From: Candidatus Cloacimonadota bacterium
GTDB lineage: Bacteria > Cloacimonadota > Cloacimonadia > Cloacimonadales > Cloacimonadaceae
Assembly (NCBI GenBank): GCA_020532545.1
Contig: JAJBAW010000005.1
Location: 1 to 64,000, forward strand
Direction: 5' to 3'
Length of the DNA: 64,000 bases
Shown: piece by piece, positions 1 through 8,702 of the stretch
Numbering within the stretch: the first letter of the stretch is position 1
Layout: every line of letters begins with the position of its first letter
Made by a program: the position numbers and the translations under genes
Notes under the pieces: generated by a model
Told to the model about the DNA's origin: nothing
Seen by the model: only the letters and a program-made list of their open reading frames with translations
Databases searched by the model: none

Positions 1-1163
1 TCCTTCCGATCGAGGGTGCTAAATTTGACGGCAAAGAATGGCACGACGATGGGTTTACTGCCACCCCCCTGCGCACCCGCAAGGGTACGGTGAGTAAATT
101 TGCGGAGACGTATCGTGGGCCGCTGATTCAACCGGCGAGTACGAATAAGGTAACGTGTCGGAAGAGTAATCCGGTGGATACGACGAATATCACGAAGGTT
201 GGCGATGCGGCCGCTGTTTTGTCGGTGGTGGATGACTCGGCCGCTCTGGCTTCTGCTGGTCTGGATAATATCTGTACTAGTGGCAAGGTGTATAAGTTAG
301 ATAATACCGAGGGAATAACCGAAGCCCGAGTAAATATCTCAGGCGCATCAGGTAGCATAAACCAACACTGGCTAGGCTGTCACATTCGCATGACGGGATG
401 CGAAGCAAACTACCCATCTCTTAGAATTTCAGCTGGTACAGCTGTGCCGGGGTATGATTCGTCTGTTTCAACAGGGTATATCCGTAAAACTATCGGCTAT
501 TCAGAGGTGTCGTCGTCAGCTATTCTCCAAGTGTGGGCTCCACCAGGAGCAATCGTCTACTTCATCCTCCCCCAACTCGAAGAAGGTGCGTTCCTCACCA
601 GCCCCATTTGCAAGGACTCCACCGGGGCAGACCCTTTAACCTCTCTCACCCGCCCCGCTGCCAACCTGACCCGCCCCACGGCAGGGACGGCTTTAGCTGC
701 TCAAAATAACTTTGCGATTTATGGCAGGGTGATTCCGAAGGCTGGAGGTGGTACTAACGTCAAGGTTTTTTCAACAGGCTTCCCTACGATGAACTTCATT
801 GACGTGGGTAAAGGTGCCGAAACAGATTTCGAGCTTGTGAAGCGTATCAACTCAGGACCCTATATCATCGCAAAGATAACGCCTTTTGTAGAGGCAGCCA
901 ATACCCCCTTTGAATACATCGCCTACCAACACAGTGTTCACGGCATGGGTATCATGGTGAAAGAAGATGGAGGTGCATGGTCTACATGGGCCACCAACCC
1001 CAACACGCAAGACGCACCGATAGCTGCAACATACCAAATCGGCGCACGGAACAACTCCAACCACTTTGCGGCCAATTATCCGTTTACGAAGATTATCAAA
1101 ATCCCGGCGTCGGTCGAGCCGCAAGCATGGTTGATGGACCAACTGAGCAAGGGGAGGATATAA
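1..1163 (+). CDS. Surface-binding tail-fibre-like protein, 3' part
   Basis: The frame is open from base 3 with no stop, so the gene enters from the left edge. The first in-window start, GTG at 90, is internal to that frame and probably not the true start. The visible part (about 386 residues) is rich in Thr, Ser, Ala, Asn and Gly. It has a middle stretch ending in LEEGAFLTSP followed by repeated TRP motifs (SLTRPAANLTRPT), then a C-terminal half with alternating beta-like strands. This arrangement is common in the carbohydrate-binding ends of phage fibres, so a LamG/jelly-roll type binding domain is an inference. It sits one base before the next gene, suggesting co-translation. Confidence 0.45.
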   Translation, partial: LPIEGAKFDGKEWHDDGFTATPLRTRKGTVSKFAETYRGPLIQPASTNKVTCRKSNPVDTTNITKVGDAAAVLSVVDDSAALASAGLDNICTSGKVYKLDNTEGITEARVNISGASGSINQHWLGCHIRMTGCEANYPSLRISAGTAVPGYDSSVSTGYIRKTIGYSEVSSSAILQVWAPPGAIVYFILPQLEEGAFLTSPICKDSTGADPLTSLTRPAANLTRPTAGTALAAQNNFAIYGRVIPKAGGGTNVKVFSTGFPTMNFIDVGKGAETDFELVKRINSGPYIIAKITPFVEAANTPFEYIAYQHSVHGMGIMVKEDGGAWSTWATNPNTQDAPIAATYQIGARNNSNHFAANYPFTKIIKIPASVEPQAWLMDQLSKGRI

Positions 1164-1164
1164 C

Positions 1165-1614
1165 ATGGAAGACAAAGTAACCGCTATCCTCAAACTCAAA
1201 CCGCCCTACGACGCCGACCCCGATGCAGCTATCCGCGAACTGGCGCAATTCTCCCTTGACAATTTCGGGGAGGGTGGCAGACCGGACGAGGCGTGTTTTG
1301 AAAACCGCTGTGGCTATTGCAATACGCCAGTATCCAACGGCTATGTCCGTGTGCTGATCGGCAAGGCGTATGGCGTCGCTCTGGAATACATCGAGGCCAA
1401 TTACGACAACCCGATAGCCGAACTGGTGCGCGTCGAGTGGAACGGACAGGACCGCGTGCCCGTCGAGCAGCCTGTCCTTGATGAAGACGGCAATTCCACG
1501 GGTGAGATGGAAACGGTTTACGTCGAGCAACTGTTCCAAACCGGCACACAGGATGTGCTTGACGAACAGGGCAACGTGATTGCCACCACGCCCGTTTATT
1601 TGGTCAGGTTTTAG
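1165..1614 (+). CDS. Hypothetical protein, fibre-operon partner
   Basis: This 149-residue protein is not recognised. It is acidic, begins one base after the fibre-like gene and uses the SD-like GGGGAGG just before its ATG. It contains a CGYC pair (residues about 49-52) and a C-terminal half with repeated acidic hairpin-like phrases (VLDEDGNSTGE and VLDEQGNVIAT), which look like a duplicated beta-hairpin. Small proteins directly behind fibre genes are often fibre-assembly chaperones or tip proteins, but nothing here proves that. It is followed by a T-rich stretch at 1623-1635. Confidence 0.5.
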   Translation: MEDKVTAILKLKPPYDADPDAAIRELAQFSLDNFGEGGRPDEACFENRCGYCNTPVSNGYVRVLIGKAYGVALEYIEANYDNPIAELVRVEWNGQDRVPVEQPVLDEDGNSTGEMETVYVEQLFQTGTQDVLDEQGNVIATTPVYLVRF

Positions 1615-1669
1615 TAGATTGCGTTTTTTTTTTTGTTTTGCGTACCTGTGGCATTTTTTCGGGGGCTAA

Positions 1670-2212
1670 GTGGCAGATCTTTTAGAGCAGAGTTACCGTG
1701 AGACCGTACCTCAGCAAGCGTCTTCCTGTAAGCATGAGGGGGTGATCGCTACGTTGTTGGAGCGGGAAAAGTCTTCCAAAGAGGCGATCACCGAGGTTAA
1801 GGAGGAGTACCGCTACTTTCGTCAAACCATGGAAAAGCAGAGTGAACTGCTGCAGAGCATGGTGAACAACATGACGGAATTGAAGGTTACGAACCTTAAT
1901 ATACAGCAGATGGCTACGGATCTGCGTCGGGTGGATACCAACGTCTCCTGCCTGGGTAAGGAGTTGCAAAAAACCAAGGCTACTCTGTCCGCTCTGGATA
2001 AACAGGTCATGGAGAATGTCTTTATCTTTGATCGGGAGAGCCGTGAGCGTGACTTACGCCTGGAGCAGCTGATTTCGGATGCCGTGGCGGCTCCAGGCAA
2101 GGATACTCTGGCGCACTGGTCTAAAACCAAGATTTCCTTGATTGCGTCTTTGTTGGCATCCATGACCACTTTGATAGTATCAAAAATGCTCACATTAGTA
2201 GGGAGAGTGTAA
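1670..2212 (+). CDS. Coiled-coil protein with C-terminal membrane anchor
   Basis: This is a 180-residue protein starting with GTG behind GGGGGC. Residues about 25-130 are strongly heptad-like, with many Glu, Lys, Gln and Leu, predicting a long coiled coil. Residues about 155-175 (LIASLLASMTTLIVSKM) form one membrane-spanning helix near the C terminus. The topology is a cytoplasmic or virion-internal rod attached to a membrane. Its TAA overlaps the ATG of the next gene (TAATG), so the two are translationally coupled. A role in lysis (spanin- or holin-accessory-like) or in DNA ejection is possible but unproven. Confidence 0.55.
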   Translation: MADLLEQSYRETVPQQASSCKHEGVIATLLEREKSSKEAITEVKEEYRYFRQTMEKQSELLQSMVNNMTELKVTNLNIQQMATDLRRVDTNVSCLGKELQKTKATLSALDKQVMENVFIFDRESRERDLRLEQLISDAVAAPGKDTLAHWSKTKISLIASLLASMTTLIVSKMLTLVGRV

Positions 2213-2592
2213 TGCTGACCAAAGAAGCCTGGGGGTGGGCGGCAAAGACCCTGAGTAAAGCTCCCGGGGTGTTAAAGCAGCTCGGCAAGCAGTCGGTTAA
2301 GGATACGTTTTCTCCTATCTCCATGGGCATCCATGGGCTCACCTTGGCCAGCGGCATGGATGGTGCCACCAACAGTGTAGGAGGGTTTCTGGGAGGCACC
2401 CTTGGCTATAACGCGGCGACTCGTCTGACTCGCAAAATCCCGGGACCGGGGTGGTTGCGGGGAGGCATCAATCTGGTGGCGGGGACTCTGGCCGGCATCA
2501 AAGGGAGTACCTTGGCCAATAAAGTGACCAATCGCCTCCCTCAAGGTTACAAGCGGGAGCTGCCCCTGGCCCTGCGCCCTTACTCCAATTAA
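2212..2592 (+). CDS. Gly-rich hydrophobic small protein (MLTKEA type)
   Basis: This 126-residue basic protein opens with MLTKEAWGW, nearly the same opening as the protein at 7589 (MLTKEAAVY). Two Gly-rich hydrophobic stretches (about residues 40-65 and 85-105) could insert into membranes. They resemble the GGG-type segments of the genes at 2767 and 3553. No family is recognised. Its start overlaps the preceding stop codon. It may be an internal virion protein delivered with DNA, but that is inference from composition and neighbours. Confidence 0.5.
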   Translation: MLTKEAWGWAAKTLSKAPGVLKQLGKQSVKDTFSPISMGIHGLTLASGMDGATNSVGGFLGGTLGYNAATRLTRKIPGPGWLRGGINLVAGTLAGIKGSTLANKVTNRLPQGYKRELPLALRPYSN

Positions 2593-2629
2593 AATAAAAT
2601 TTTCTAATTTTATTCTTCACTTAAAAATT

Positions 2630-2670
2630 TCTTCAATATTCAAGCAGGGTCTTCCACTATTTATTAGTGA
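2630..2670 (+). promoter_or_regulatory. Putative phage promoter element upstream of head operon
   Basis: The 174-bp gap before the gene at 2767 is AT-rich at first. It contains TCTTCAAT (2630-2637), GGGTCTTC (2647-2654) and ATTTATT (2659-2665). The same three words in the same order occur upstream of the gene at 48200, with small spacing differences. No canonical -35/-10 pair was chosen. A phage-sigma promoter is inferred from the recurrence and from its position about 100 bp before the first gene of a plus-strand operon. Confidence 0.35.
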
Positions 2671-2766
2671 GGAGCACCTGCTTGGCACGAGCTCTACGTA
2701 AGGTGGAGCTTCTCCTCTTATTTGGCTTTTTGTTACATCAAACACACCCATAAGGAGTTACCCCCA

Positions 2767-3471
2767 ATGGACAAGCTTGCTTTTGTCAAGGTAGCCGAGG
2801 TTTCCGGCGTTATTGCCAGCCTGGCTGAAAATGAAATCGTGAAAATTGCCTCTGCGGAAGATTTCGACGCCATTGTCGATGCTGTTGCAGAGGACCTGCC
2901 CACCCAGTACGGGATGGACGATGTTCTGGCCAAAACGGCGGAAGTCATGGAGTACCTCTATGACAACGGCTATGGCGAAGGCCTGGAGAAGGACGCCGGA
3001 GAAGTCGATGAGCAGGAAGCACTGGCTTACATCGGTCAGCTGACTCTGGCCAAGGAAGCCGGCGAGATCTCGGAAGTTGACTTTGCCAAAGAAGCCAATC
3101 GCGTGGTGGATGCTCTGCGGGCGGCTGGTGTCCGGGCGGGCGCGGCGGGCAAGGATTTCGTAGGAGGCCTCTCGGGAAAGAAACTGCGTCAAACCCTGAA
3201 GGGTAACAAGGCCTTCAATGAGATGTTTACGGCCAAGAAAAAGAACCTGGATGACACTCTCAGCGGGGTGTTTGGCAAAGGCAAATCCAAAGTAAAAGCC
3301 GAGTATGCCAAGGGCCGCGTCGCTGACATTATCAAAGGCCTCAAGGGGGCCGGTGTCTCCAAAGGCTCCCTGAAACCTGGGGTTAAGCAGATCGCCAAAA
3401 CCTACGGCACAGTAGGCCTGGCAGGCGGCGGTATTTACGGCGCCAACAAACTGCGCAAACGCAAGCAGTAA
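2767..3471 (+). CDS. Virion-associated protein with repeated K-x-A motifs
   Basis: The start is placed at ATG 2767 because AAGGAGTT lies just upstream; an in-frame upstream start lacks such a site. The product has 234 residues. The N-terminal half is acidic and helical, with KVA, KIA, KTA, KDA and KEA triplets at intervals. The C-terminal half is very basic and ends with a Gly-rich hydrophobic segment (TVGLAGGGIYGANK) plus an Arg/Lys tail. No family is recognised. Its place at the head of the capsid module and the motif shared with neighbours suggest a virion-internal or maturation-processed protein. Confidence 0.55.
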   Translation: MDKLAFVKVAEVSGVIASLAENEIVKIASAEDFDAIVDAVAEDLPTQYGMDDVLAKTAEVMEYLYDNGYGEGLEKDAGEVDEQEALAYIGQLTLAKEAGEISEVDFAKEANRVVDALRAAGVRAGAAGKDFVGGLSGKKLRQTLKGNKAFNEMFTAKKKNLDDTLSGVFGKGKSKVKAEYAKGRVADIIKGLKGAGVSKGSLKPGVKQIAKTYGTVGLAGGGIYGANKLRKRKQ

Positions 3472-3477
3472 GTATTC

Positions 3478-3521
3478 GGGAGATACTCGGGGAGAGGACC
3501 TATTCTCTCTGGGTATCTCCC
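3478..3521 (+). terminator. Hairpin, weak terminator candidate
   Basis: GGGAGATAC (3478-3486 region) pairs with GTATCTCCC (3513-3521), with an inner AGAG/CTCT stem. Only CCTTT follows, so termination would be partial. It separates two head-module genes. Confidence 0.4.
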
Positions 3522-3552
3522 CTTTACCTAAGGCTTCTGGGAAGGAGCAGGC

Positions 3553-3975
3553 ATGGATTGGTATAACGTAGGCATGGAAAAGGTGGCTTTTCTCGGAGCC
3601 GGCAGGGCCTTTGTGTCTTCGGCTATCCGAGGGGTTAAGGCGTTACCTCGTGTAGCTAAGAATCTGAGAGTGCCTACCAACAAAATGTCTCCTTGGCAGT
3701 ATGCGCAGCAAGCGGCAACCACACAGCAGGGCTTCCGTAATAAGGCGAGCACCTTTTATCGGTCTCTGAAGGATTCCGCTGTCCGTGGCCTTGGCAGGGA
3801 CCAAGTACAGGGTCTACGCAACCTTGGCCGTGCTGGCAAGTACACCGCTTACACGGGAGGCGGACTCTACCTTGGCAACAAGGCCTTTGGCAGCAAACGT
3901 AAGGATGCAGAGCAGGCTCAGCAGTATCTAGCTGCTTACCTTCCCCAGGCTTATCCTAGATATTTTCAAAGCTAA
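3553..3975 (+). CDS. Small basic protein with Gly-rich segment
   Basis: This 140-residue protein has AAGGAG six bases before its ATG. It is strongly basic, has an EKVAF motif near the N terminus, a central Gln/Thr/Arg-rich part, and a Gly-rich segment (TAYTGGGLYLGNKAF) followed by KRK. That segment closely resembles the C-terminal end of the protein at 2767, so the two may share a membrane- or DNA-contact role. No family is recognised. A Tyr/Pro/Ala-rich tail ends the protein. Confidence 0.5.
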   Translation: MDWYNVGMEKVAFLGAGRAFVSSAIRGVKALPRVAKNLRVPTNKMSPWQYAQQAATTQQGFRNKASTFYRSLKDSAVRGLGRDQVQGLRNLGRAGKYTAYTGGGLYLGNKAFGSKRKDAEQAQQYLAAYLPQAYPRYFQS

Positions 3976-3996
3976 CTCCCACTAAAGGCTTCTTTC

Positions 3997-6027
3997 ATGG
4001 CTTTCACTCCCACCGCAATGTCCATGGGTGCAGGCATGCCTCCGCAAGGCCCTCTTCCTGTGCAGCAGCCCTCCAGTGAAGAGCAGCTTTTCAATCGCCG
4101 CTTCTCGGACCTGGCTTTCCGCACTTTCTCTGCCAAATACCCGGAACTGTCTCAAAGTGTAATCACCTTCAAGACCGTGGATTCGGATATTGAAGAGGGT
4201 AAAGCAGTCGGAGCCTTTATTCTACAACGCGGCAACGATCTGGCCTATGTGCCTGTCCTGCTGCATGGAGGAGAGATCGTTTCTTGTGAGATGGTGTACA
4301 ACAAGCAGGAGGATACCCTGCGCCCACTCAGCAAGGAAGAGGTCCAGGCCCTACTTTCGGAGAATCTGACAGCTCCGATGAAGATGGCTCCCAAGTCATA
4401 CACCGTAGACCGTTCGGAGCCTGTCTTCGATGCCATGTTCCGGCCCCCTACCCGTTCCAAAGTGCTGTTTGCTTCTGCGGAGGCCTTCCTGGAGGTACCT
4501 CAGGCGGCTCGCAAAGCCCTGTTTTCTTATTTTGAAAGTCGCCCGGAATTGCTGGCCAAGATCGCGTCGTTTTACCCAGTGGAAGCTCTGGCCCGTAAAC
4601 TGGTGCAGCCTTCGCCCGGAGCCAAGACAGCGGCAGAGCATTCCTCAATTCTCCCCGAAGTGATTAAACTTTCGGAGCTGACGCAGGAGACTGCGGCTTT
4701 CCTGGATGCTGACCAGAAGCAGGAAATCCTGCAGCATGGGTACCTGATTACCAAGCAGGCTGCTAATCAGGATCAGGTCTCTTTGGCTACCAAGACCGCT
4801 AAAGAAGAAATGGTGGACGGACTGTCCTTGGTTAACCTGGATACGAAAACCCCCATGTACGGAGTCGCCAATCTGCTCAGAATGGAGGGCAGTACGTTGA
4901 CTTTGGAACCTGCCCTGGTTTGCGGTGCCAACGTAGTGACGCGCAAAGGTACCGTCCCTGTACTTAGAGGCCTGGTACTTTCAGGGTATGAAGATGGCAT
5001 TACCGAGGATGTTCTGAGCTATTTTGGGGCTATACCCTGTGAGCAAGCCGCGTCCCTGTATGCTTCTCAGGGGGTGCCTAAAGAAGAAGGACACGCAACC
5101 AGCTACTCAAGCAAGCGTAGGAAGCTGATTACTTTTTATCCGACACGGCGTGGGACCTACAAGGCGGCCAAACAGTCGATTGTTTCTTATTCAGACCCTC
5201 CGAAGGTTACCTCCGGTAATGGAGAATTGTCCATCGAGTACGCGGGGGATATCCTTCGTTTTGTTCCTTATCTGAAGGGGACCTGCATTGAAGGTGCTCT
5301 TTGTTCAGAGGTAGAACTGAGTTCTTATTCTTTCCAAGCGGAGAGGTTTTATCCTCTGGAATCCCGCGTTTTGGCTGCGCGTGAAGATAATCGGGCCTAC
5401 CTGACTTCCTTGGATGCTGTCCATAGAACGATTATGCTGCTGGGCAACCGGGTGCGCATCCTCAAAGACGGCCCGGACTATTCCTTGCTGGATTCCCGTA
5501 CGGAGAAGACGGCTCGTTTTTCCGATCAAGGAGAAGTCGTCAAGTATCTGGTAGCCGTAAAAGGACTGACCAAAGAAGCGGTGGCGCAGGCGCTCAAGGA
5601 AAAGGATATCCTGCTGCTGCAGAAGCACGCGGAGCATCCTTACACCTACTACCCGGATCAGGGGCAACCTTCTCTGGAGCAGCCTCAGGCCGAAGGATTG
5701 GAACAGGCTCCTGACTACGAGGTAGACGAAGAGGCTCTCTCCCCATTCACGGATCTTGGAGATGAGGATCTCTTGGATACCGGTATGCTGGCCGCCCTTT
5801 CTGGAAATCAGGATATCAAGGAGCTGCTACTGGACTTTGCCCCGCACTTCGAGGATACCGTCACACACCTGGGAAAAGCTATTTTGGTGTTTTCCGGGCA
5901 CAGGAAAGAGCTGCAGGAGCAGTACGGACGGGAGCAGTACCTCGGAGTAGTGATCAGCCTGCGTAAAGCATTTCAATTGTTAGGGCGTATTCTGTGGGAT
6001 CTGAAGAAAATCGTGCAGATGCACTAA
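3997..6027 (+). CDS. Large virion structural protein, unknown function
   Basis: This 676-residue protein has a Met/Pro/Gln-rich N terminus, a long mixed alpha/beta body, and a C-terminal acidic, Pro/Gln-rich stretch (about residues 550-590). At least six K-x-A triplets are scattered through it (KIA, KTA, KQA, KTA, KTA, KEA). It lacks recognisable portal, protease or terminase motifs. By size and position in the head module it is probably structural or internal. Although a portal was considered, the helix-rich stem pattern expected of portals was not seen. Confidence 0.5.
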   Translation: MAFTPTAMSMGAGMPPQGPLPVQQPSSEEQLFNRRFSDLAFRTFSAKYPELSQSVITFKTVDSDIEEGKAVGAFILQRGNDLAYVPVLLHGGEIVSCEMVYNKQEDTLRPLSKEEVQALLSENLTAPMKMAPKSYTVDRSEPVFDAMFRPPTRSKVLFASAEAFLEVPQAARKALFSYFESRPELLAKIASFYPVEALARKLVQPSPGAKTAAEHSSILPEVIKLSELTQETAAFLDADQKQEILQHGYLITKQAANQDQVSLATKTAKEEMVDGLSLVNLDTKTPMYGVANLLRMEGSTLTLEPALVCGANVVTRKGTVPVLRGLVLSGYEDGITEDVLSYFGAIPCEQAASLYASQGVPKEEGHATSYSSKRRKLITFYPTRRGTYKAAKQSIVSYSDPPKVTSGNGELSIEYAGDILRFVPYLKGTCIEGALCSEVELSSYSFQAERFYPLESRVLAAREDNRAYLTSLDAVHRTIMLLGNRVRILKDGPDYSLLDSRTEKTARFSDQGEVVKYLVAVKGLTKEAVAQALKEKDILLLQKHAEHPYTYYPDQGQPSLEQPQAEGLEQAPDYEVDEEALSPFTDLGDEDLLDTGMLAALSGNQDIKELLLDFAPHFEDTVTHLGKAILVFSGHRKELQEQYGREQYLGVVISLRKAFQLLGRILWDLKKIVQMH

Positions 6028-6057
6028 GGAGCCTTTTCTACCGCACTTGCTATCTCT

Positions 6058-6768
6058 ATGACTATTACCGAGGCACTAATGGCGCGGGCACTGCGAGTGC
6101 AGGCGGATCTCCGGAAAAGAGATGAGCCCTCCGCAGACTACACCCCGGCCATGAAAGAGTATTTTGACTACCGTAAGGTAGGGGTGCTTCCTGGTACTCC
6201 CATGCGGGTTGCTTTGAGGATTTTTTCCGATCCCATTCAGAAAGAAATCTGTGAGGCCATGCTCCTGGCGGAAGCTTCTCCAGAGGATATTGAGGAGGCT
6301 TTCAATATCCCCAAAGAGGGGATGGAGATTTATCGTGAGTTGTTCTTCGATACCAAGGCATTTGTCACCAAGCTGGACCGTATCAGTTACATTGAAAATT
6401 ACGCAGATGCTTTCGGCAAAGATTTGAAAGTGCGGGCTTTTTCCCTGGGCCCGGAGTTTGTTTATTTCAAGTACGGAAACCTTCTTCCGAAAACGGACAA
6501 GCAGCGGGACCTGGTCAAGCGCATGTTTATGAGCAGTGCTTATCGGGCCATGGAAGCCAACTTCAATCCGATGAACTCCCAGGTGAGCAAGCAGGCTCTG
6601 GAGTGGTCGAAAAACATGTTGAAGGCCTATGAGGCCCTAGAGAAGCTGCTCAGCCAGGAAGGTGTTGGCAGTGGAGATCTGGTGCATTTCCTTTTGAATT
6701 ACAAAGAGCAGACTTCCGTCGGGGTAGTGGCTACCCAGTCTCTTGTCAGCAAAGAAGACATTATTTAG
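6058..6768 (+). CDS. Hypothetical head-module protein
   Basis: This 236-residue, mostly helical protein has a KQA triplet near residue 180. AAGGAG lies about 26 bases before the ATG, too far for a normal ribosome site, so the start is less certain. A stretch reading PEDIEEAFNIPKEGMEIYRELFFD resembles phage/host regulators in which a helix pair precedes a helix-turn-helix-like turn, but no family is claimed. It is followed closely by the gene at 6783. Confidence 0.5.
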   Translation: MTITEALMARALRVQADLRKRDEPSADYTPAMKEYFDYRKVGVLPGTPMRVALRIFSDPIQKEICEAMLLAEASPEDIEEAFNIPKEGMEIYRELFFDTKAFVTKLDRISYIENYADAFGKDLKVRAFSLGPEFVYFKYGNLLPKTDKQRDLVKRMFMSSAYRAMEANFNPMNSQVSKQALEWSKNMLKAYEALEKLLSQEGVGSGDLVHFLLNYKEQTSVGVVATQSLVSKEDII

Positions 6769-6782
6769 TGGAAGGAAGACCT

Positions 6783-7595
6783 ATGTTTCTGGAAGCAACT
6801 TCCCGGAATTTTGACCGCTTGGGAGAAGAGGCTGTTTCGTTGATGGACCGCTCGGGAGTAACTCTGACGGATGCCGTGGTGCAGATCGCCAAGCGGGAGA
6901 AGCTCAATCCTGTGGAGATTGAACGTCTGGTACAACGGGCGAACACGGCAGCCACTCTGCAAGTCCTGGGATCGGAGCATGGCGGTTCTGTGGAATTTGA
7001 GCTGGCGGAGTACAAGCCGGTAATGACTCATCTGTATCCAAAGCAACCGGAAGGGTCGAAGACTTCCACGGGAACCTCGGTAAAGACTGCCGGTGAAATC
7101 CCCCTTGAGCTGCCGAACCTGCGCCGAAGAGCTCAGGTGCAGGAACATAAAGTGCAGCTGCCTATTTTGGAAAAGACCGCACAGGAGAATACTCCACCCC
7201 TGCAGCGGCAGGTGTTTCAGGCAGCACACAAAGTAGAATCGCTGCGACAAGAGAAGCTGGCGTGTGAGTTGCGTATTCAGCAAGGTCTGGATTACCTGCT
7301 GTCAGAATTTTCCAAAGTGCGTTGCCCGGATTTTGGCAAATTCGCTGCAGAAACGTACTCTCTTCATGGGAAAGGGGCTCTTCCGGTACTGACCAGTCTG
7401 GCTCAGGCGCTGCGTGAACCCCAGGATTTCTCTAAAACCGCGGCGATTATCGATGATCGTACAGAGCTGCATACCCAATTCAAAGGCATCCTTTCAGGAT
7501 TGATGAGCTTGGTAAAGGTAGCTAAAGACTTTACCGAGGCCACCCTTACTTTGAAGGAGCAGCGCACTGCTCTGCGAGAGGCCGCCCGATGCTGA
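6783..7595 (+). CDS. Hypothetical helical head-module protein
   Basis: ATG 6783 is preferred over an upstream in-frame GTG at 6768 because GGAAGGAAG precedes it. The 270-residue product is largely helical with a proline-rich centre. Its C-terminal 100 residues look like a long helical hairpin. KTA, KTA, KTA and KVA triplets occur at widely spaced points. Its 3' end overlaps the next gene by 7 bases, giving coupled translation. No family is recognised. Confidence 0.5.
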   Translation: MFLEATSRNFDRLGEEAVSLMDRSGVTLTDAVVQIAKREKLNPVEIERLVQRANTAATLQVLGSEHGGSVEFELAEYKPVMTHLYPKQPEGSKTSTGTSVKTAGEIPLELPNLRRRAQVQEHKVQLPILEKTAQENTPPLQRQVFQAAHKVESLRQEKLACELRIQQGLDYLLSEFSKVRCPDFGKFAAETYSLHGKGALPVLTSLAQALREPQDFSKTAAIIDDRTELHTQFKGILSGLMSLVKVAKDFTEATLTLKEQRTALREAARC

Positions 7596-8047
7596 CCAAG
7601 GAAGCAGCTGTTTATCTTAATAAAGAAGCTGCGAATCTCCCGGAGACCCTAAAGCAGTTAGGGATCTGGGCTGGAAAAGGGGTACGTAAAGGCTACGAGG
7701 TGGCAAACTGGCTGATACGAAAGCCGGGAGCGGGGCTGTACAGGAATGTTGCAAAACCGGCAGCGGGCGCTGCTGTAGCTGCTTCCAGAGGAGCAGGCAA
7801 TTTTGTATACCAGCACCCCACGGTGGGTTTGCCCTTGCTGGCTACAGGGATGTATGCCGGGTACAAGACACCTGGAAGGTTGCGTAAAAACCTGCTGCAT
7901 ACGGATCCGAACATGGGTTTCACCGAGTACCGCAATTCTCCTCTCTTTGGCATCCCCAAGTCTCCTCTTATCGGGCCGACTACGCGTATTGAATATCGTA
8001 ACCCGGTAGCTCGCCAGGTGGCGGAAAAATATCCTCTCTACTATTAA
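7589..8047 (+). CDS. Gly/Ala-rich membrane-like small protein (MLTKEA type)
   Basis: This 152-residue basic protein begins MLTKEAAVYLNKEA, so it has two K-E-A triplets in 15 residues. Residues about 55-100 contain Ala/Gly-rich hydrophobic stretches (AAGAAVAASRGAGN and LPLLATGMYAGY). The C terminus is Pro/Tyr/Arg rich. It resembles the protein at 2212 in its opening and composition. The protein overlaps the preceding gene. It is a candidate internal or ejected protein by inference only. Confidence 0.5.
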   Translation: MLTKEAAVYLNKEAANLPETLKQLGIWAGKGVRKGYEVANWLIRKPGAGLYRNVAKPAAGAAVAASRGAGNFVYQHPTVGLPLLATGMYAGYKTPGRLRKNLLHTDPNMGFTEYRNSPLFGIPKSPLIGPTTRIEYRNPVARQVAEKYPLYY

Positions 8048-8068
8048 ACCTTCTGTATTGGAGCTTTT

Positions 8069-8521
8069 ATGAAGACCCCTTATTTGACCGGTCTGCACAA
8101 GGTCGCCTCCTGCGTCAAAGTTGCTTTCTCCCCCTTCCAGGTAAATAACCAAGGCATGAAGGCTTTGCACCCTGGAGTAGGCCCTGGGATGAGTTTGGCT
8201 CTGCTGACCGGCTTTGCTTTGGCTACCAAGATAAAACAGCTTAGGAACAGCATTCGTCACAAGGCCATTCTCGAGGATTTGATAGCCACAGACCCGATTA
8301 TCAAGCAAGCCCCTCGAGAGCAGGTGGTGGAGGCCTATGCCACCATATACCACCTCGCTCCGAGAGTTGCCCTGGAGAAGCAGTTGGTCCGGGAAATCCT
8401 GCAGCATGTGGTGAAATTCGGGCGTATGGATATGCAGACGGTGAAGATGCTTACCGATACAGAGAAGACCGTCAAGGACATCCACTCCGTCTCTATGCCG
8501 AATTTTCCGAAAATATTTTAA
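8069..8521 (+). CDS. Small head-module protein with one hydrophobic segment
   Basis: This 150-residue protein has GGAG six bases before ATG. Residues 10-25 carry two K-V-A triplets. Residues about 40-60 (MSLALLTGFALATK) form a single hydrophobic helix with a basic follow-on. The rest is helical and amphipathic. No family is recognised. It belongs to the same operon as its neighbours. Confidence 0.5.
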   Translation: MKTPYLTGLHKVASCVKVAFSPFQVNNQGMKALHPGVGPGMSLALLTGFALATKIKQLRNSIRHKAILEDLIATDPIIKQAPREQVVEAYATIYHLAPRVALEKQLVREILQHVVKFGRMDMQTVKMLTDTEKTVKDIHSVSMPNFPKIF

Positions 8522-8543
8522 GCCCCTGTTGAGTGGAGGCGGT

Positions 8544-8702
8544 ATGTATTCTTGTTCTGCTTTTTTATCTGAGCAGCCTTCTTTGCGGGAGGCCTTTGAA
8601 AAAATAGGGGAAGCCCTGTACCAACGACGAGCTTTCACTAAAGACGCGCAAAAGGCCCTGCAGGCTATTGAGTACCTGGAACGGGAAGGCGTGAAGCTAT
8701 GA
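8544..8702 (+). CDS. Tiny protein before the prohead protease
   Basis: This frame encodes 52 residues starting MYSCSAFLSEQPSLREAF, with GTGGAGG nine bases upstream. Its TGA overlaps the ATG of the protease gene (ATGA), so it is likely coupled to it. The product is a short amphipathic helical protein with a K-D-A triplet. Many phages carry a small capsid-assembly gene here, but no family match is claimed. Confidence 0.55.
   Translation: MYSCSAFLSEQPSLREAFEKIGEALYQRRAFTKDAQKALQAIEYLEREGVKL

Noticed and set aside
3997-6027. Portal protein assignment
   Set aside because: Size is near the range but no portal-like pattern or wing/stem order was seen, so the name was withheld.
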